Below are positions 1 through 5,464 of a DNA stretch of 5,838 nucleotides, one piece after another. How positions within the stretch are numbered: the stretch's first letter is position 1; each line of letters begins with the position of its first letter. The DNA comes from an uncultured Lachnospiraceae bacterium (GTDB taxonomy: Bacteria > Bacillota > Clostridia > Lachnospirales > Lachnospiraceae). The notes below the pieces were generated by a model that was given only the letters and a program-made list of their open reading frames with translations, was not told the origin of the DNA and made no database searches. The translations under genes and the position numbers were made by a program. The stretch is from the NCBI GenBank assembly GCA_946639085.1, contig CAMPBP010000096.1:1-5838 (forward strand), given 5' to 3'.

Positions 1-347
1 GAACCCGATGACATATCAACACCGGGAGTTTCCTGCATACAGGGATGTCCCTGAAGGTAAGAACCGAGTTTTCTTAAAGTTGTAAGATCCTCAACGGGGA
101 AATATCCTCTGTTGGCAAGTGCCGAGTAAAGTCCGGGAGCGGTGTGTCCTTTGGACAATACGAAACGGTCTCTTCCCTCCATCTTGGGGTTCTTGGGATC
201 GATGTTCATTTCTTCAAAGTAGAGGAACGTAAACATATCTGCTGCAGAGAGCGATCCGCCGGGATGTCCGGCCTTTGCCGCATGAACCGCAGTAACGATA
301 CCTTTACGAACTTCATTGGCTTTTTTCTGAAGCTCAAGGTTTTCCAT
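1..347 (-). CDS. tkt: Transketolase, N-terminal subunit (partial, 3' end beyond window)
   Basis: Thiamine-diphosphate enzyme of the non-oxidative pentose phosphate pathway, moving two-carbon ketol units between sugar phosphates in the cytoplasm. Translating the minus strand from the ATG at 345-347 gives 115 uninterrupted residues. Seen: AGHPGGSLS at residues 26-34, RDRFVLSKGHTAPGLY at 59-74 and YLQGHPCMQETPGVD at 97-111, all hallmarks of the transketolase pyrophosphate domain. The GDG cofactor motif would lie beyond the edge. GHPGGS rather than the GHPGMP of full-length transketolases points to the split type, in which this subunit is about 270-280 residues and a separate gene encodes the C-terminal half; that half is inferred, not seen. 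The start has a good ribosome site (AAAGGAG, about 6 bases upstream). It follows araD after a 70-base AT-rich gap with no convincing terminator, so co-transcription is likely. It would consume the D-xylulose-5-P that AraD makes. Confidence 0.93.
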   Translation of the reverse strand, partial: MENLELQKKANEVRKGIVTAVHAAKAGHPGGSLSAADMFTFLYFEEMNIDPKNPKMEGRDRFVLSKGHTAPGLYSALANRGYFPVEDLTTLRKLGSYLQGHPCMQETPGVDMSSG

Positions 348-417
348 AGCGTTCTCCTTTATTAAATATAATATTATCGACTAATAATTTAACACATCTG
401 AATAATCAGGTCTATTG

Positions 418-1107
418 TTAATTTTGACCATAGTACGCATTGGCACCGTGTTTTCTTAAGTAATGTTTATCCTGCAACTCCTGAGGTGCCGGTTTAACTT
501 CGGGATTGATGAGTTCGGTCCTGAATGCCATCTTTGCGACTTCTTCCAAAACCACTGCATTGTGTACGGCTTCATGGGCATCTTTTCCCCATGTGAAGGG
601 GCCGTGGTTTTTACATAAAACCGCAGGTACAGCCATAAAGTCCTTATCCTTAAAATAGTCTGTGATAAGAAGACCCGTGTTCTTCTCGTATGCTTCGTCA
701 ATCTCTTCTTTTGTAAGACATCTTAAGCAGGGAACCTCTCCATATATATAGTCCGCGTGCGTCGTTCCGTAGCAGGGGATGGATCTTCCCGACTGTGCCC
801 AGCTCGTAGCATAAGAAGAATGGGTATGAACCACACCGCCGATATCGGGGCAAGCCTTGTAAAGTTCAAGATGGGTGGGAGTGTCTGAAGAAGGTTTGTA
901 TCTTCCTTCCACTTTTTCTCCGTTAAGGTTCATTACTACCATGTCGTCGGGAGTGAGCTTATCGTAATCAACCCCCGAAGGCTTGATAACGAAAAGACCC
1001 GATTCTCTGTCGATACCGCTTACGTTTCCCCATGTAAAGGTAACGAGTTCATATTTGGGAAGCAACATATTTGCTTCGTATACTTCTTTTTTTAATTGTT
1101 CAAGCAT
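418..1107 (-). CDS. araD: L-ribulose-5-phosphate 4-epimerase AraD
   Basis: Zinc-dependent class II aldolase-fold enzyme that converts L-ribulose-5-phosphate to D-xylulose-5-phosphate, the last dedicated step of L-arabinose catabolism. At 229 residues it is full length (E. coli AraD is 231). Visible motifs: TWGNVSG at 25-31 and KPSG at 42-45 (phosphate-binding loops in the family), SSD at 73-75, zinc ligands H94 and H96 in VVHTHSSYA plus H168 in CKNHGPF, acid/base candidate D119 in THADY, and the C-terminal HGANAYYGQ, whose second Tyr (Y226) matches the catalytic E. coli Y229. These details, above all the THADY Asp and the YYGQ end, favour AraD over fuculose-phosphate aldolase or UlaF/SgbE, although 4-epimerases of other pentoses are close relatives. 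It starts 12 bases after the kinase stop; its AGAAGGA ribosome site overlaps that TAG stop, so the two are probably translationally coupled. Confidence 0.95.
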   Translation of the reverse strand: MLEQLKKEVYEANMLLPKYELVTFTWGNVSGIDRESGLFVIKPSGVDYDKLTPDDMVVMNLNGEKVEGRYKPSSDTPTHLELYKACPDIGGVVHTHSSYATSWAQSGRSIPCYGTTHADYIYGEVPCLRCLTKEEIDEAYEKNTGLLITDYFKDKDFMAVPAVLCKNHGPFTWGKDAHEAVHNAVVLEEVAKMAFRTELINPEVKPAPQELQDKHYLRKHGANAYYGQN

Positions 1108-1119
1108 TACCGTGTCCTT

Positions 1120-2727
1120 CTATTTTGTGTTTTTTATAGCTGCTTCTTCAACAGCGAGAGCTTTCTTGTAGCTTTCGATATATTCGTCAAAGCCTTTAAC
1201 AAATGAAGGTTCGGGAGAAAGAGTCTCCGCCTTCATGTCGGCAAATACTTTGTTCTGGAGATAATCTGCTAAAGTCTCACCGTTTTCTTTCTGCACCATG
1301 TAAGATGCAAGTACGGCCATACCCCACGCCCCGCCTTCGCCGGCTGTTTCCATTACTGAAACGGGTGCGTTGAGCGCTGCGGCAAGAACCGACTGACCGA
1401 CGCCTTTTGTCTTAAAGAGTCCGCCGTGACCGGTGATGGAATCTACCTTTACACCCTCGTCCTTAAGCATGATGTCGCAGCCGATCTTTAACGTTGCGAG
1501 GGAAGAATAGAGGTGAGTTCTCATGAAGTTTGCAAGGTTCATCTTTGCGTTCTGTTCTCTTAAAAAGAGCGGTCTTCCTTCATCGAACTTGGTCACACCT
1601 TCGCCCGAGAAGTAGTTGAAAGAAATAAGTCCGCCGCAGTTTTCATCGCCTGTAAGAGCTTTATTGTATAAAGTCGAGAAAAGCTTTGTCATATCCACTT
1701 CCACGCCGTAGCTTTCAAGTGCTTCTTTGAACAAAGAAACCCATGCGTTAAGATCCGAAGTACAGTTGTTGCAGTGGATCATTCCCACAAGATCTCCCGC
1801 GGGAGTCGTAACAAGATCCACTTCTCTGTAAACCTTGGAAAGATTCTTTTCAAGAACTACCATGGCAAATACGCTGGTACCTGCGGAAACGTTTCCGGTA
1901 CGTACCTTTACGGCATTTGTTGCAGCCATACCCGTTCCGGCATCACCTTCGCAGGGAGCGATGGGAATACCCGCTTCAAGTTCTCCGCTCTCATCCATGA
2001 ATGCTGCGCCTTCTTTGGTAAGTGTTCCGGCATTTTCGCCCGCAACCATTACTTTGGGGAATATCTGTCTTAATGTATAAGGCATTCCTTCGTCTTTAAG
2101 CACTTTATCGAATTTGCTTACCATGATGGAATCAAAATCTCTTGTAATGGGATCGATGGGGAACATACCGGATGCTTCGCCCACACCCATCACCTTTTCG
2201 CCGGTAAGGCGATAGTGAATGTAACCTGCGAGAGTAGTTTGGAATGCAATATCCTTTACGTGGGGTTCCTTGTTCAAGATCGCCTGATAAAGGTGTGCGA
2301 TGCTCCAACGCTGAGGAATGTTGTAATCAAAAAGATCGGTAAGTTTTGAAGCTGCTTCTTCGGTTATGGTATTTCTCCATGTTCTGAAAGGAACGAGGAG
2401 ATTGTCGTTTTTGTCGAATACAACGTATCCGTGCATCATCGCGCTTATACCGAGTGCCGCAAGCTTCTTTATGCCGATACCGTATTTTTCGTTAACATCT
2501 TTTTTAAGATCTTTATAGCAGGCTCTGAAACCTTCATGTATCTCCGAAAGGGGATAAGTCCAGATTCCGTTTTCCAGATGATTTTCCCACTCAAAAGAAC
2601 CCGAAGCGATGGGATTGTTGTTGTCGTCGTTAAGTACGGCTTTGATACGCGTCGAACCAAACTCAATACCCAGTACCGCTTTTCCTTCCTCGATTATCTT
2701 CTTGATCTCGTCGTTTGTGTAACCCAT
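1120..2727 (-). CDS. FGGY-family carbohydrate kinase, probable L-ribulokinase (AraK-like)
   Basis: ATP-dependent sugar kinase, predicted to phosphorylate L-ribulose to L-ribulose-5-phosphate, the substrate of AraD encoded next in the operon. It is 535 residues with both FGGY domains. Seen: the phosphate-1 loop GIEFGSTRIKAV at 20-31, ISAMMHGYV at 94-102, EGDAGTGM at 260-267 with D262 as the likely catalytic base, the phosphate-2 loop GNVSAGTSVFAM at 278-289, GHGGLFKTKGVGQ at 433-445 and METAGEGGAWGMA at 459-471 for the adenosine side. The loop has Glu22 where most FGGY kinases have Asp. The sequence does not look like E. coli AraB (566 residues); it looks like the clostridial proteins often annotated as xylulose kinase or ATPase, a group that includes the ribulokinase AraK described in Clostridium acetobutylicum. 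The substrate is inferred from araD downstream; D-xylulose is the main alternative. The ATG has a strong AGGAGG site 5 bases upstream. It is the first gene of the operon. Confidence 0.88.
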   Translation of the reverse strand: MGYTNDEIKKIIEEGKAVLGIEFGSTRIKAVLNDDNNNPIASGSFEWENHLENGIWTYPLSEIHEGFRACYKDLKKDVNEKYGIGIKKLAALGISAMMHGYVVFDKNDNLLVPFRTWRNTITEEAASKLTDLFDYNIPQRWSIAHLYQAILNKEPHVKDIAFQTTLAGYIHYRLTGEKVMGVGEASGMFPIDPITRDFDSIMVSKFDKVLKDEGMPYTLRQIFPKVMVAGENAGTLTKEGAAFMDESGELEAGIPIAPCEGDAGTGMAATNAVKVRTGNVSAGTSVFAMVVLEKNLSKVYREVDLVTTPAGDLVGMIHCNNCTSDLNAWVSLFKEALESYGVEVDMTKLFSTLYNKALTGDENCGGLISFNYFSGEGVTKFDEGRPLFLREQNAKMNLANFMRTHLYSSLATLKIGCDIMLKDEGVKVDSITGHGGLFKTKGVGQSVLAAALNAPVSVMETAGEGGAWGMAVLASYMVQKENGETLADYLQNKVFADMKAETLSPEPSFVKGFDEYIESYKKALAVEEAAIKNTK

Positions 2728-2761
2728 ATTTTCCTCCTGATTTTTCTTTATTTATATATGA

Positions 2762-2773
2762 TAAATCGTTTTA
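2762..2773 (-). promoter_or_regulatory. Candidate CG-centred operator in kinase leader
   Basis: The minus strand reads TAAAACGATTTA, matching its own reverse complement at 10 of 12 positions, with a central CG and TAAA/TTTA arms. CG-centred pseudopalindromes are typical of LacI-family repressors and CcpA (cre). It lies about 20-31 bases downstream of the predicted transcription start, a usual roadblock position. It departs from the cre consensus at the outer TG and CA positions, and it does not match the B. subtilis AraR box, so the binding protein is unknown. AT-rich sequence can produce such a pattern by chance. Confidence 0.25.
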
Positions 2774-2799
2774 CTAAAATAAGTTTCGCCGCAAGAATC

Positions 2800-2808
2800 A
2801 TTATAACA
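2800..2808 (-). promoter_or_regulatory. Extended -10 promoter for the kinase-araD-tkt operon
   Basis: The minus strand reads TGTTATAAT, a perfect TATAAT hexamer (2800-2805) with the TG dinucleotide of an extended -10 element at 2807-2808. The predicted start is near 2793, giving a leader of about 66 bases before the kinase ATG. The region 17-19 bases upstream lies in the last codons of the preceding gene and offers only a weak -35 (GAC matches), which extended -10 promoters tolerate. This is the only good promoter in the 92-base gap between the methyltransferase gene and the kinase. Confidence 0.65.
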
Positions 2809-2819
2809 CGTTTTTTAAG

Positions 2820-3536
2820 TTAAAAGTCTGATGATTTTGTGGCTTCGTACATTGCTATACTTGCCGCGATGGGAAGATTTAGACTGTCGATACGATCGGA
2901 ATGTGCGATGATCACGCTTGTTCCGACGGATAAGAACGAATCGTCAAGACCTGTCGCCTCGTTTCCGAAAACAAGTGAGAAGGGCTTAACAAATTCGGTT
3001 TCGTTAAGTTTTTTCTTTGCTTTGAGCATGAAGGGATAGATGTTTCTTTGTCCCGCTTTACCCATATATTCATCAAAAGAATCGAATTCTTCAATGTTGA
3101 GTCTGAATATGGAGCCCATGGAAGAACGGACCGTTTTCGGATCGAAAGGATCCGCTGCCGGCCTTATTATCGCAAGGTTCACTATGCCAAATCCCGCTGC
3201 GCTTCGCATGATGGTTCCCAGATTGCCCGCGTTAGAAGGGTTGTTTAATACGATGTGTGATGCATTCTTATCAAGAGCCATATACTTCTTGGAAAACTCT
3301 CCGATAACGTAACAGTTTTCTTTTTGCGAAAGTATATTGAAAGGCTTGTCGGAAAAGACGATCTCGACTTTGTTTGCACTGCAAAGCGACGAAAGCTTGT
3401 CAAAAGTTTCGCCTCTTTCAAAATCGGAATGAACGTAAACGCGTCTCGCCTGATCCGGTCTGTTGATCAGAAGTTCAAAGGTGAGGGTGATCCCGAGTGC
3501 GTATGAAATATCGTCGCTTCTTTTATACCTCTTCAT
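2820..3536 (-). CDS. TrmH/SpoU-family RNA 2'-O-methyltransferase
   Basis: SAM-dependent SPOUT (trefoil-knot) methyltransferase expected to methylate a ribose 2'-OH in rRNA or tRNA. It is 238 residues. Family motifs are clear and in order: motif 1 NPSNAGNLGTIMRSAAGFG at 99-117 with the catalytic-type R111, motif 2 LVFGNEATGL at 188-197, and motif 3 SLNLPIAASIAMYE at 218-231, which form the SAM-binding knot. The first 90 residues would be the N-terminal substrate-binding part. The exact target cannot be read from sequence; RlmB and TrmH proper share the motifs, and the N-terminus does not identify either. Its ATG lies inside the end of lgt (14-base overlap), with a GAGGAG ribosome site within lgt 4 bases upstream, so it is probably translated from the lgt transcript. 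No terminator is evident between its stop and the kinase promoter. Confidence 0.92.
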   Translation of the reverse strand: MKRYKRSDDISYALGITLTFELLINRPDQARRVYVHSDFERGETFDKLSSLCSANKVEIVFSDKPFNILSQKENCYVIGEFSKKYMALDKNASHIVLNNPSNAGNLGTIMRSAAGFGIVNLAIIRPAADPFDPKTVRSSMGSIFRLNIEEFDSFDEYMGKAGQRNIYPFMLKAKKKLNETEFVKPFSLVFGNEATGLDDSFLSVGTSVIIAHSDRIDSLNLPIAASIAMYEATKSSDF

Positions 3537-4332
3537 TGTTCTCCTCGTCGGTATTTGTTTCTTCCGCTACGGCCACGGGTTCAACGTCTTCGCCCTTTAT
3601 GAGTACAAGTACAAAGAACAAAACGCCTACAGCAAATATGATCAGACTGAAAAACTGAGAAGTCGAGAAAGGACCGATGACACCACGGTCGTCGTTTCTT
3701 AAAAATTCTATCAGATATCTTCCCACACTGTATGTGAGCATGTATACCGCTGCCACGAGACCTTTCTTCTTTGCTTTCTTTGCAATCAAAAGAAGTAGTG
3801 CCATGTTAGCAAAGTTCGCTGCGGATGAAATTAGCTGCGTGGGAATGAGCGGCACATTGTTTGGTGCAAAGTTTGAATGCGTGAACGCGATACCGATGGG
3901 AGAATCGGTTTCTTTTCCGTAGCAGCAGCCTGCCATGAAGCATCCGATTCGTCCAAATCCCTGAGCTATGGCAACCGAAGGCATGCAAAGATCAAAATAA
4001 TCCATGAACTTAACTTTCTTTATGCGGCAGTAAACCCAGGCGGCGATGACACCTCCCGTAAGACCTCCGATCACCACAAATCCGCTCTGCGAAAGGAAAA
4101 GTTTGGGGTCTTTGATAAAAGAATCCCATTCCACAAAAACGTAAGTAAGCTTTGAGCAAAAATATCCGAAGATAACTCCGGAAAACAATATTCCGTAGCA
4201 TATATCTTCACTCAAACCACGCTTCTTGGCTCTTGCGCTGGCAAGAAGTATAGCCGCGATCAAACCTATCGCGGTAAATAATCCGTAACTGTGAACCGTG
4301 ATCGGTCCGATCGAAAAAAGATCGTTGTACAT
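3523..4332 (-). CDS. lgt: Prolipoprotein diacylglyceryl transferase Lgt
   Basis: Integral membrane enzyme that transfers diacylglycerol from phosphatidylglycerol to the lipobox cysteine of prelipoproteins, the first step of lipoprotein maturation. It is 269 residues with about seven hydrophobic segments (near 16-33, 45-66, 84-101, 115-135, 169-184, 193-208 and 226-245). Seen: HSYG at 14-17 (Y16 corresponds to E. coli Y26), GGLTGG at 89-94, the Lgt signature GRIGCFMAGCCYG at 127-139 with R128, and GRYLIEFLRND at 204-214 with R205 and E209 matching E. coli R239 and E243. The residue before GG89-90 is Ile88, where E. coli has the functionally important H103. The tail from about 247 is acidic (Glu/Asp/Asn-rich) and probably disordered at the membrane surface. 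The ATG has a GGAGG site 4 bases upstream. It lies just after the acpP terminator and overlaps the downstream methyltransferase gene by 14 bases. Confidence 0.97.
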   Translation of the reverse strand: MYNDLFSIGPITVHSYGLFTAIGLIAAILLASARAKKRGLSEDICYGILFSGVIFGYFCSKLTYVFVEWDSFIKDPKLFLSQSGFVVIGGLTGGVIAAWVYCRIKKVKFMDYFDLCMPSVAIAQGFGRIGCFMAGCCYGKETDSPIGIAFTHSNFAPNNVPLIPTQLISSAANFANMALLLLIAKKAKKKGLVAAVYMLTYSVGRYLIEFLRNDDRGVIGPFSTSQFFSLIIFAVGVLFFVLVLIKGEDVEPVAVAEETNTDEENNEEV

Positions 4333-4358
4333 AAATCCTCCAAAAGTATCAATACATA

Positions 4359-4364
4359 TTTATA
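4359..4364 (-). promoter_or_regulatory. Weak candidate -10 box for lgt
   Basis: Between the acpP terminator and the lgt start there are only about 36 bases. The minus strand holds TATAAA here, about 26 bases before the lgt ATG, but no recognisable -35 at 16-18 bases upstream, where the terminator stem lies. A small inverted repeat, GTATTGATAC, follows at 4346-4355. Either lgt uses a poor promoter here or it depends on readthrough of the terminator. Confidence 0.22.
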
Positions 4365-4400
4365 AACGAAAAACGGCTCCGACGTCGTGTCGGAGCCATT
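4364..4400 (-). terminator. Intrinsic terminator after acpP
   Basis: On the minus strand GGCTCCGAC (4389-4397) pairs perfectly with GTCGGAGCC (4375-4383) around a 5-base loop, giving a 9-bp GC-rich stem that can extend by a T-G and two A-T pairs. It is followed by G, TTTTT, CG and TTT (4374 down to 4364). The stem begins 14 bases after the acpP stop codon. The tract is weaker toward the plus strand, so it is read as unidirectional. It should end the acpP transcript and separate it from lgt. Confidence 0.9.
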
Positions 4401-4411
4401 GTCGGTGTTCT

Positions 4412-4642
4412 TTACTGATCTGTATATTTCTTAATGAATTCCATGATATCGCCTACCGTGGAAATGCCCTCAAGTTCTTCGGGGTTGAGCTCAATGTTAT
4501 ACTCCTCTTCAAAGGCCATAACAAGCTCCAATAAATCGAGCGAATCAACTCCAAGATCGTCTTTAAAAGAAGTATCCTCGTTAATGTCGATATCGTCGAT
4601 GTTTAACTGCTCCCTAATAATGTCGACTATTTTTTCAAGCAT
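4412..4642 (-). CDS. acpP: Acyl carrier protein AcpP
   Basis: Small acidic cytoplasmic protein that carries growing fatty acyl chains on a 4'-phosphopantetheine arm. It is 76 residues, the usual ACP length. The attachment motif GVDSLDLLEL is at 31-40, with S34 the modified serine; the flanking helices are rich in Asp and Glu (FEEEYNIEL at 44-52), as in fatty-acid ACPs. The absence of a specialised partner gene favours a fatty-acid synthesis ACP over a polyketide or D-alanine carrier. The ATG is preceded by AAGGAG with 8 bases of spacing. It has its own near-consensus promoter and its own terminator, so it appears to be a one-gene transcription unit, away from any fab genes, which are often adjacent in other Firmicutes. 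Confidence 0.96.
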   Translation of the reverse strand: MLEKIVDIIREQLNIDDIDINEDTSFKDDLGVDSLDLLELVMAFEEEYNIELNPEELEGISTVGDIMEFIKKYTDQ

Positions 4643-4698
4643 AAGATAATCTCCTTAACAGAATAAAAAGTGTAAAGTGAATTCGTTGATTCAAGCAA

Positions 4699-4727
4699 AG
4701 TATAGGATTTGCCGTAATGTTTGTCAA
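4699..4727 (-). promoter_or_regulatory. Near-consensus sigma-A promoter of acpP
   Basis: The minus strand has TTGACA (4722-4727), a 17-base spacer and TATACT (4699-4704): a perfect -35 and a five-of-six -10 at optimal spacing. The predicted start is near 4692, giving an untranslated leader of about 50 bases. The -35 contains the TGA stop codon (4724-4726) of the upstream methyltransferase gene. No recognisable FapR- or FabT-type operator is visible around it, consistent with strong, possibly constitutive expression of this abundant protein. Confidence 0.92.
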
Positions 4728-5464
4728 TAACCATATATATCGTAAATTTCGTCGGTATATACTCCGGGTTCTTTGTACACGATAAGCGGTTTTTCTACGG
4801 TAAGCCTGCTTTTTCCTCCTCTTACGGCTTCTATGAGCACCATATTGGGCTCTTTATCCTCATAAGGATATACAAGCTGCATCCTTTTCGGTTCAAGTTT
4901 ATACTTTGAAAGCATGACCATTATCTCGGAAAGTCTGAAAGGTCTGTGAACCATGAAAAATTTTCCGCCGGGCTTTAAGACGTCTGCCGTATTAGACACC
5001 ACATCTTCCAAAGTACACAGCACTTCGTGACGGGCGATGTTTAACGCATCGTCGGGATTGTTAAGTCCGTGCTCGGCGATCATGTAAGGCGGATTGCATG
5101 TTACCGCGTCAAAAGACGCTTTGGCAAAAAGAACACTCGCCTCTTTTATATCACCTTTAACAATCTTTATCCTATCGGTAAGATCGTTTAGTTCAACACT
5201 TCTTCTTGCCATGTCGGCGGAATCTTCCTGAATCTCAAGCGCTGTAAAAGATTTGGCCTTGGTTTTTGCGGAAAGGAGGATCGGTATTATCCCGGTCCCT
5301 GTGCCCATATCAAGGACGTTATCATTTGCCTTAAGTTTAACAAACCCCGTTAACAATACCGCATCCATTCCGAAACAAAAACGTTTCGTATCCTGAATGA
5401 TCTTTAAGTTGTTACGCTCGAGGTCGTCAATACGTTCATTTTCCTTAAGTACGATATCAGTCAT
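4724..5464 (-). CDS. trmN6: tRNA1(Val) (adenine37-N6)-methyltransferase, TrmN6/YabB type
   Basis: Class I SAM-dependent methyltransferase, predicted to make m6A at position 37 of tRNA-Val. From the ATG at 5462-5464 it is 246 residues. Seen: KRFCFGMDAVLL at 27-38, typical of this family, SAM motif I VLDMGTGTGIIP at 50-61, acidic E77 after strand 2, GD at 104-105, and the N6-adenine catalytic motif NPPY at 124-127. A longer reading begins at TTG 5503, but that would overlap ricT by 47 bases; the ATG overlaps it by only 8 and fits the family start. The ATG lacks a strong Shine-Dalgarno, so it may depend on coupling to ricT translation. In B. subtilis yaaT (ricT), yabA and yabB (this gene) are neighbours; here yabA is absent between them. 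Other N6-adenine or small-molecule methyltransferases share the motifs, so the tRNA target is inferred from family and synteny. Confidence 0.87.
   Translation of the reverse strand: MTDIVLKENERIDDLERNNLKIIQDTKRFCFGMDAVLLTGFVKLKANDNVLDMGTGTGIIPILLSAKTKAKSFTALEIQEDSADMARRSVELNDLTDRIKIVKGDIKEASVLFAKASFDAVTCNPPYMIAEHGLNNPDDALNIARHEVLCTLEDVVSNTADVLKPGGKFFMVHRPFRLSEIMVMLSKYKLEPKRMQLVYPYEDKEPNMVLIEAVRGGKSRLTVEKPLIVYKEPGVYTDEIYDIYGY

Noticed and set aside
348..417. Separate promoter or terminator between araD and transketolase
   Set aside because: GATAAT- and TATATT-like boxes exist in this AT-rich gap, but no acceptable -35 accompanies them; the ATTAT/ATAAT hairpin is only 5 AT pairs with no T tract.
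1774..2080. Two overlapping plus-strand open frames (99 and 81 residues)
   Set aside because: Both are mirror frames of the kinase phosphate-2 region with no ribosome site or recognisable domain.
1120..2727. Xylulokinase XylB as the kinase identity
   Set aside because: No xylA or other xylose gene is present, the length and motifs differ from XylB, and araD directly follows; kept only as an alternative.
2431..2823. 130-residue plus-strand open frame with hydrophobic stretches
   Set aside because: It lies antisense to the kinase, whose motifs are intact throughout, and shows no family motif; its hydrophobic end comes from the AT-rich leader.
4643..4698. FapR/FabT-type operator or riboswitch in the acpP leader
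   Set aside because: The roughly 50-base leader shows no strong palindrome matching those regulators and is too short and unstructured for a riboswitch.
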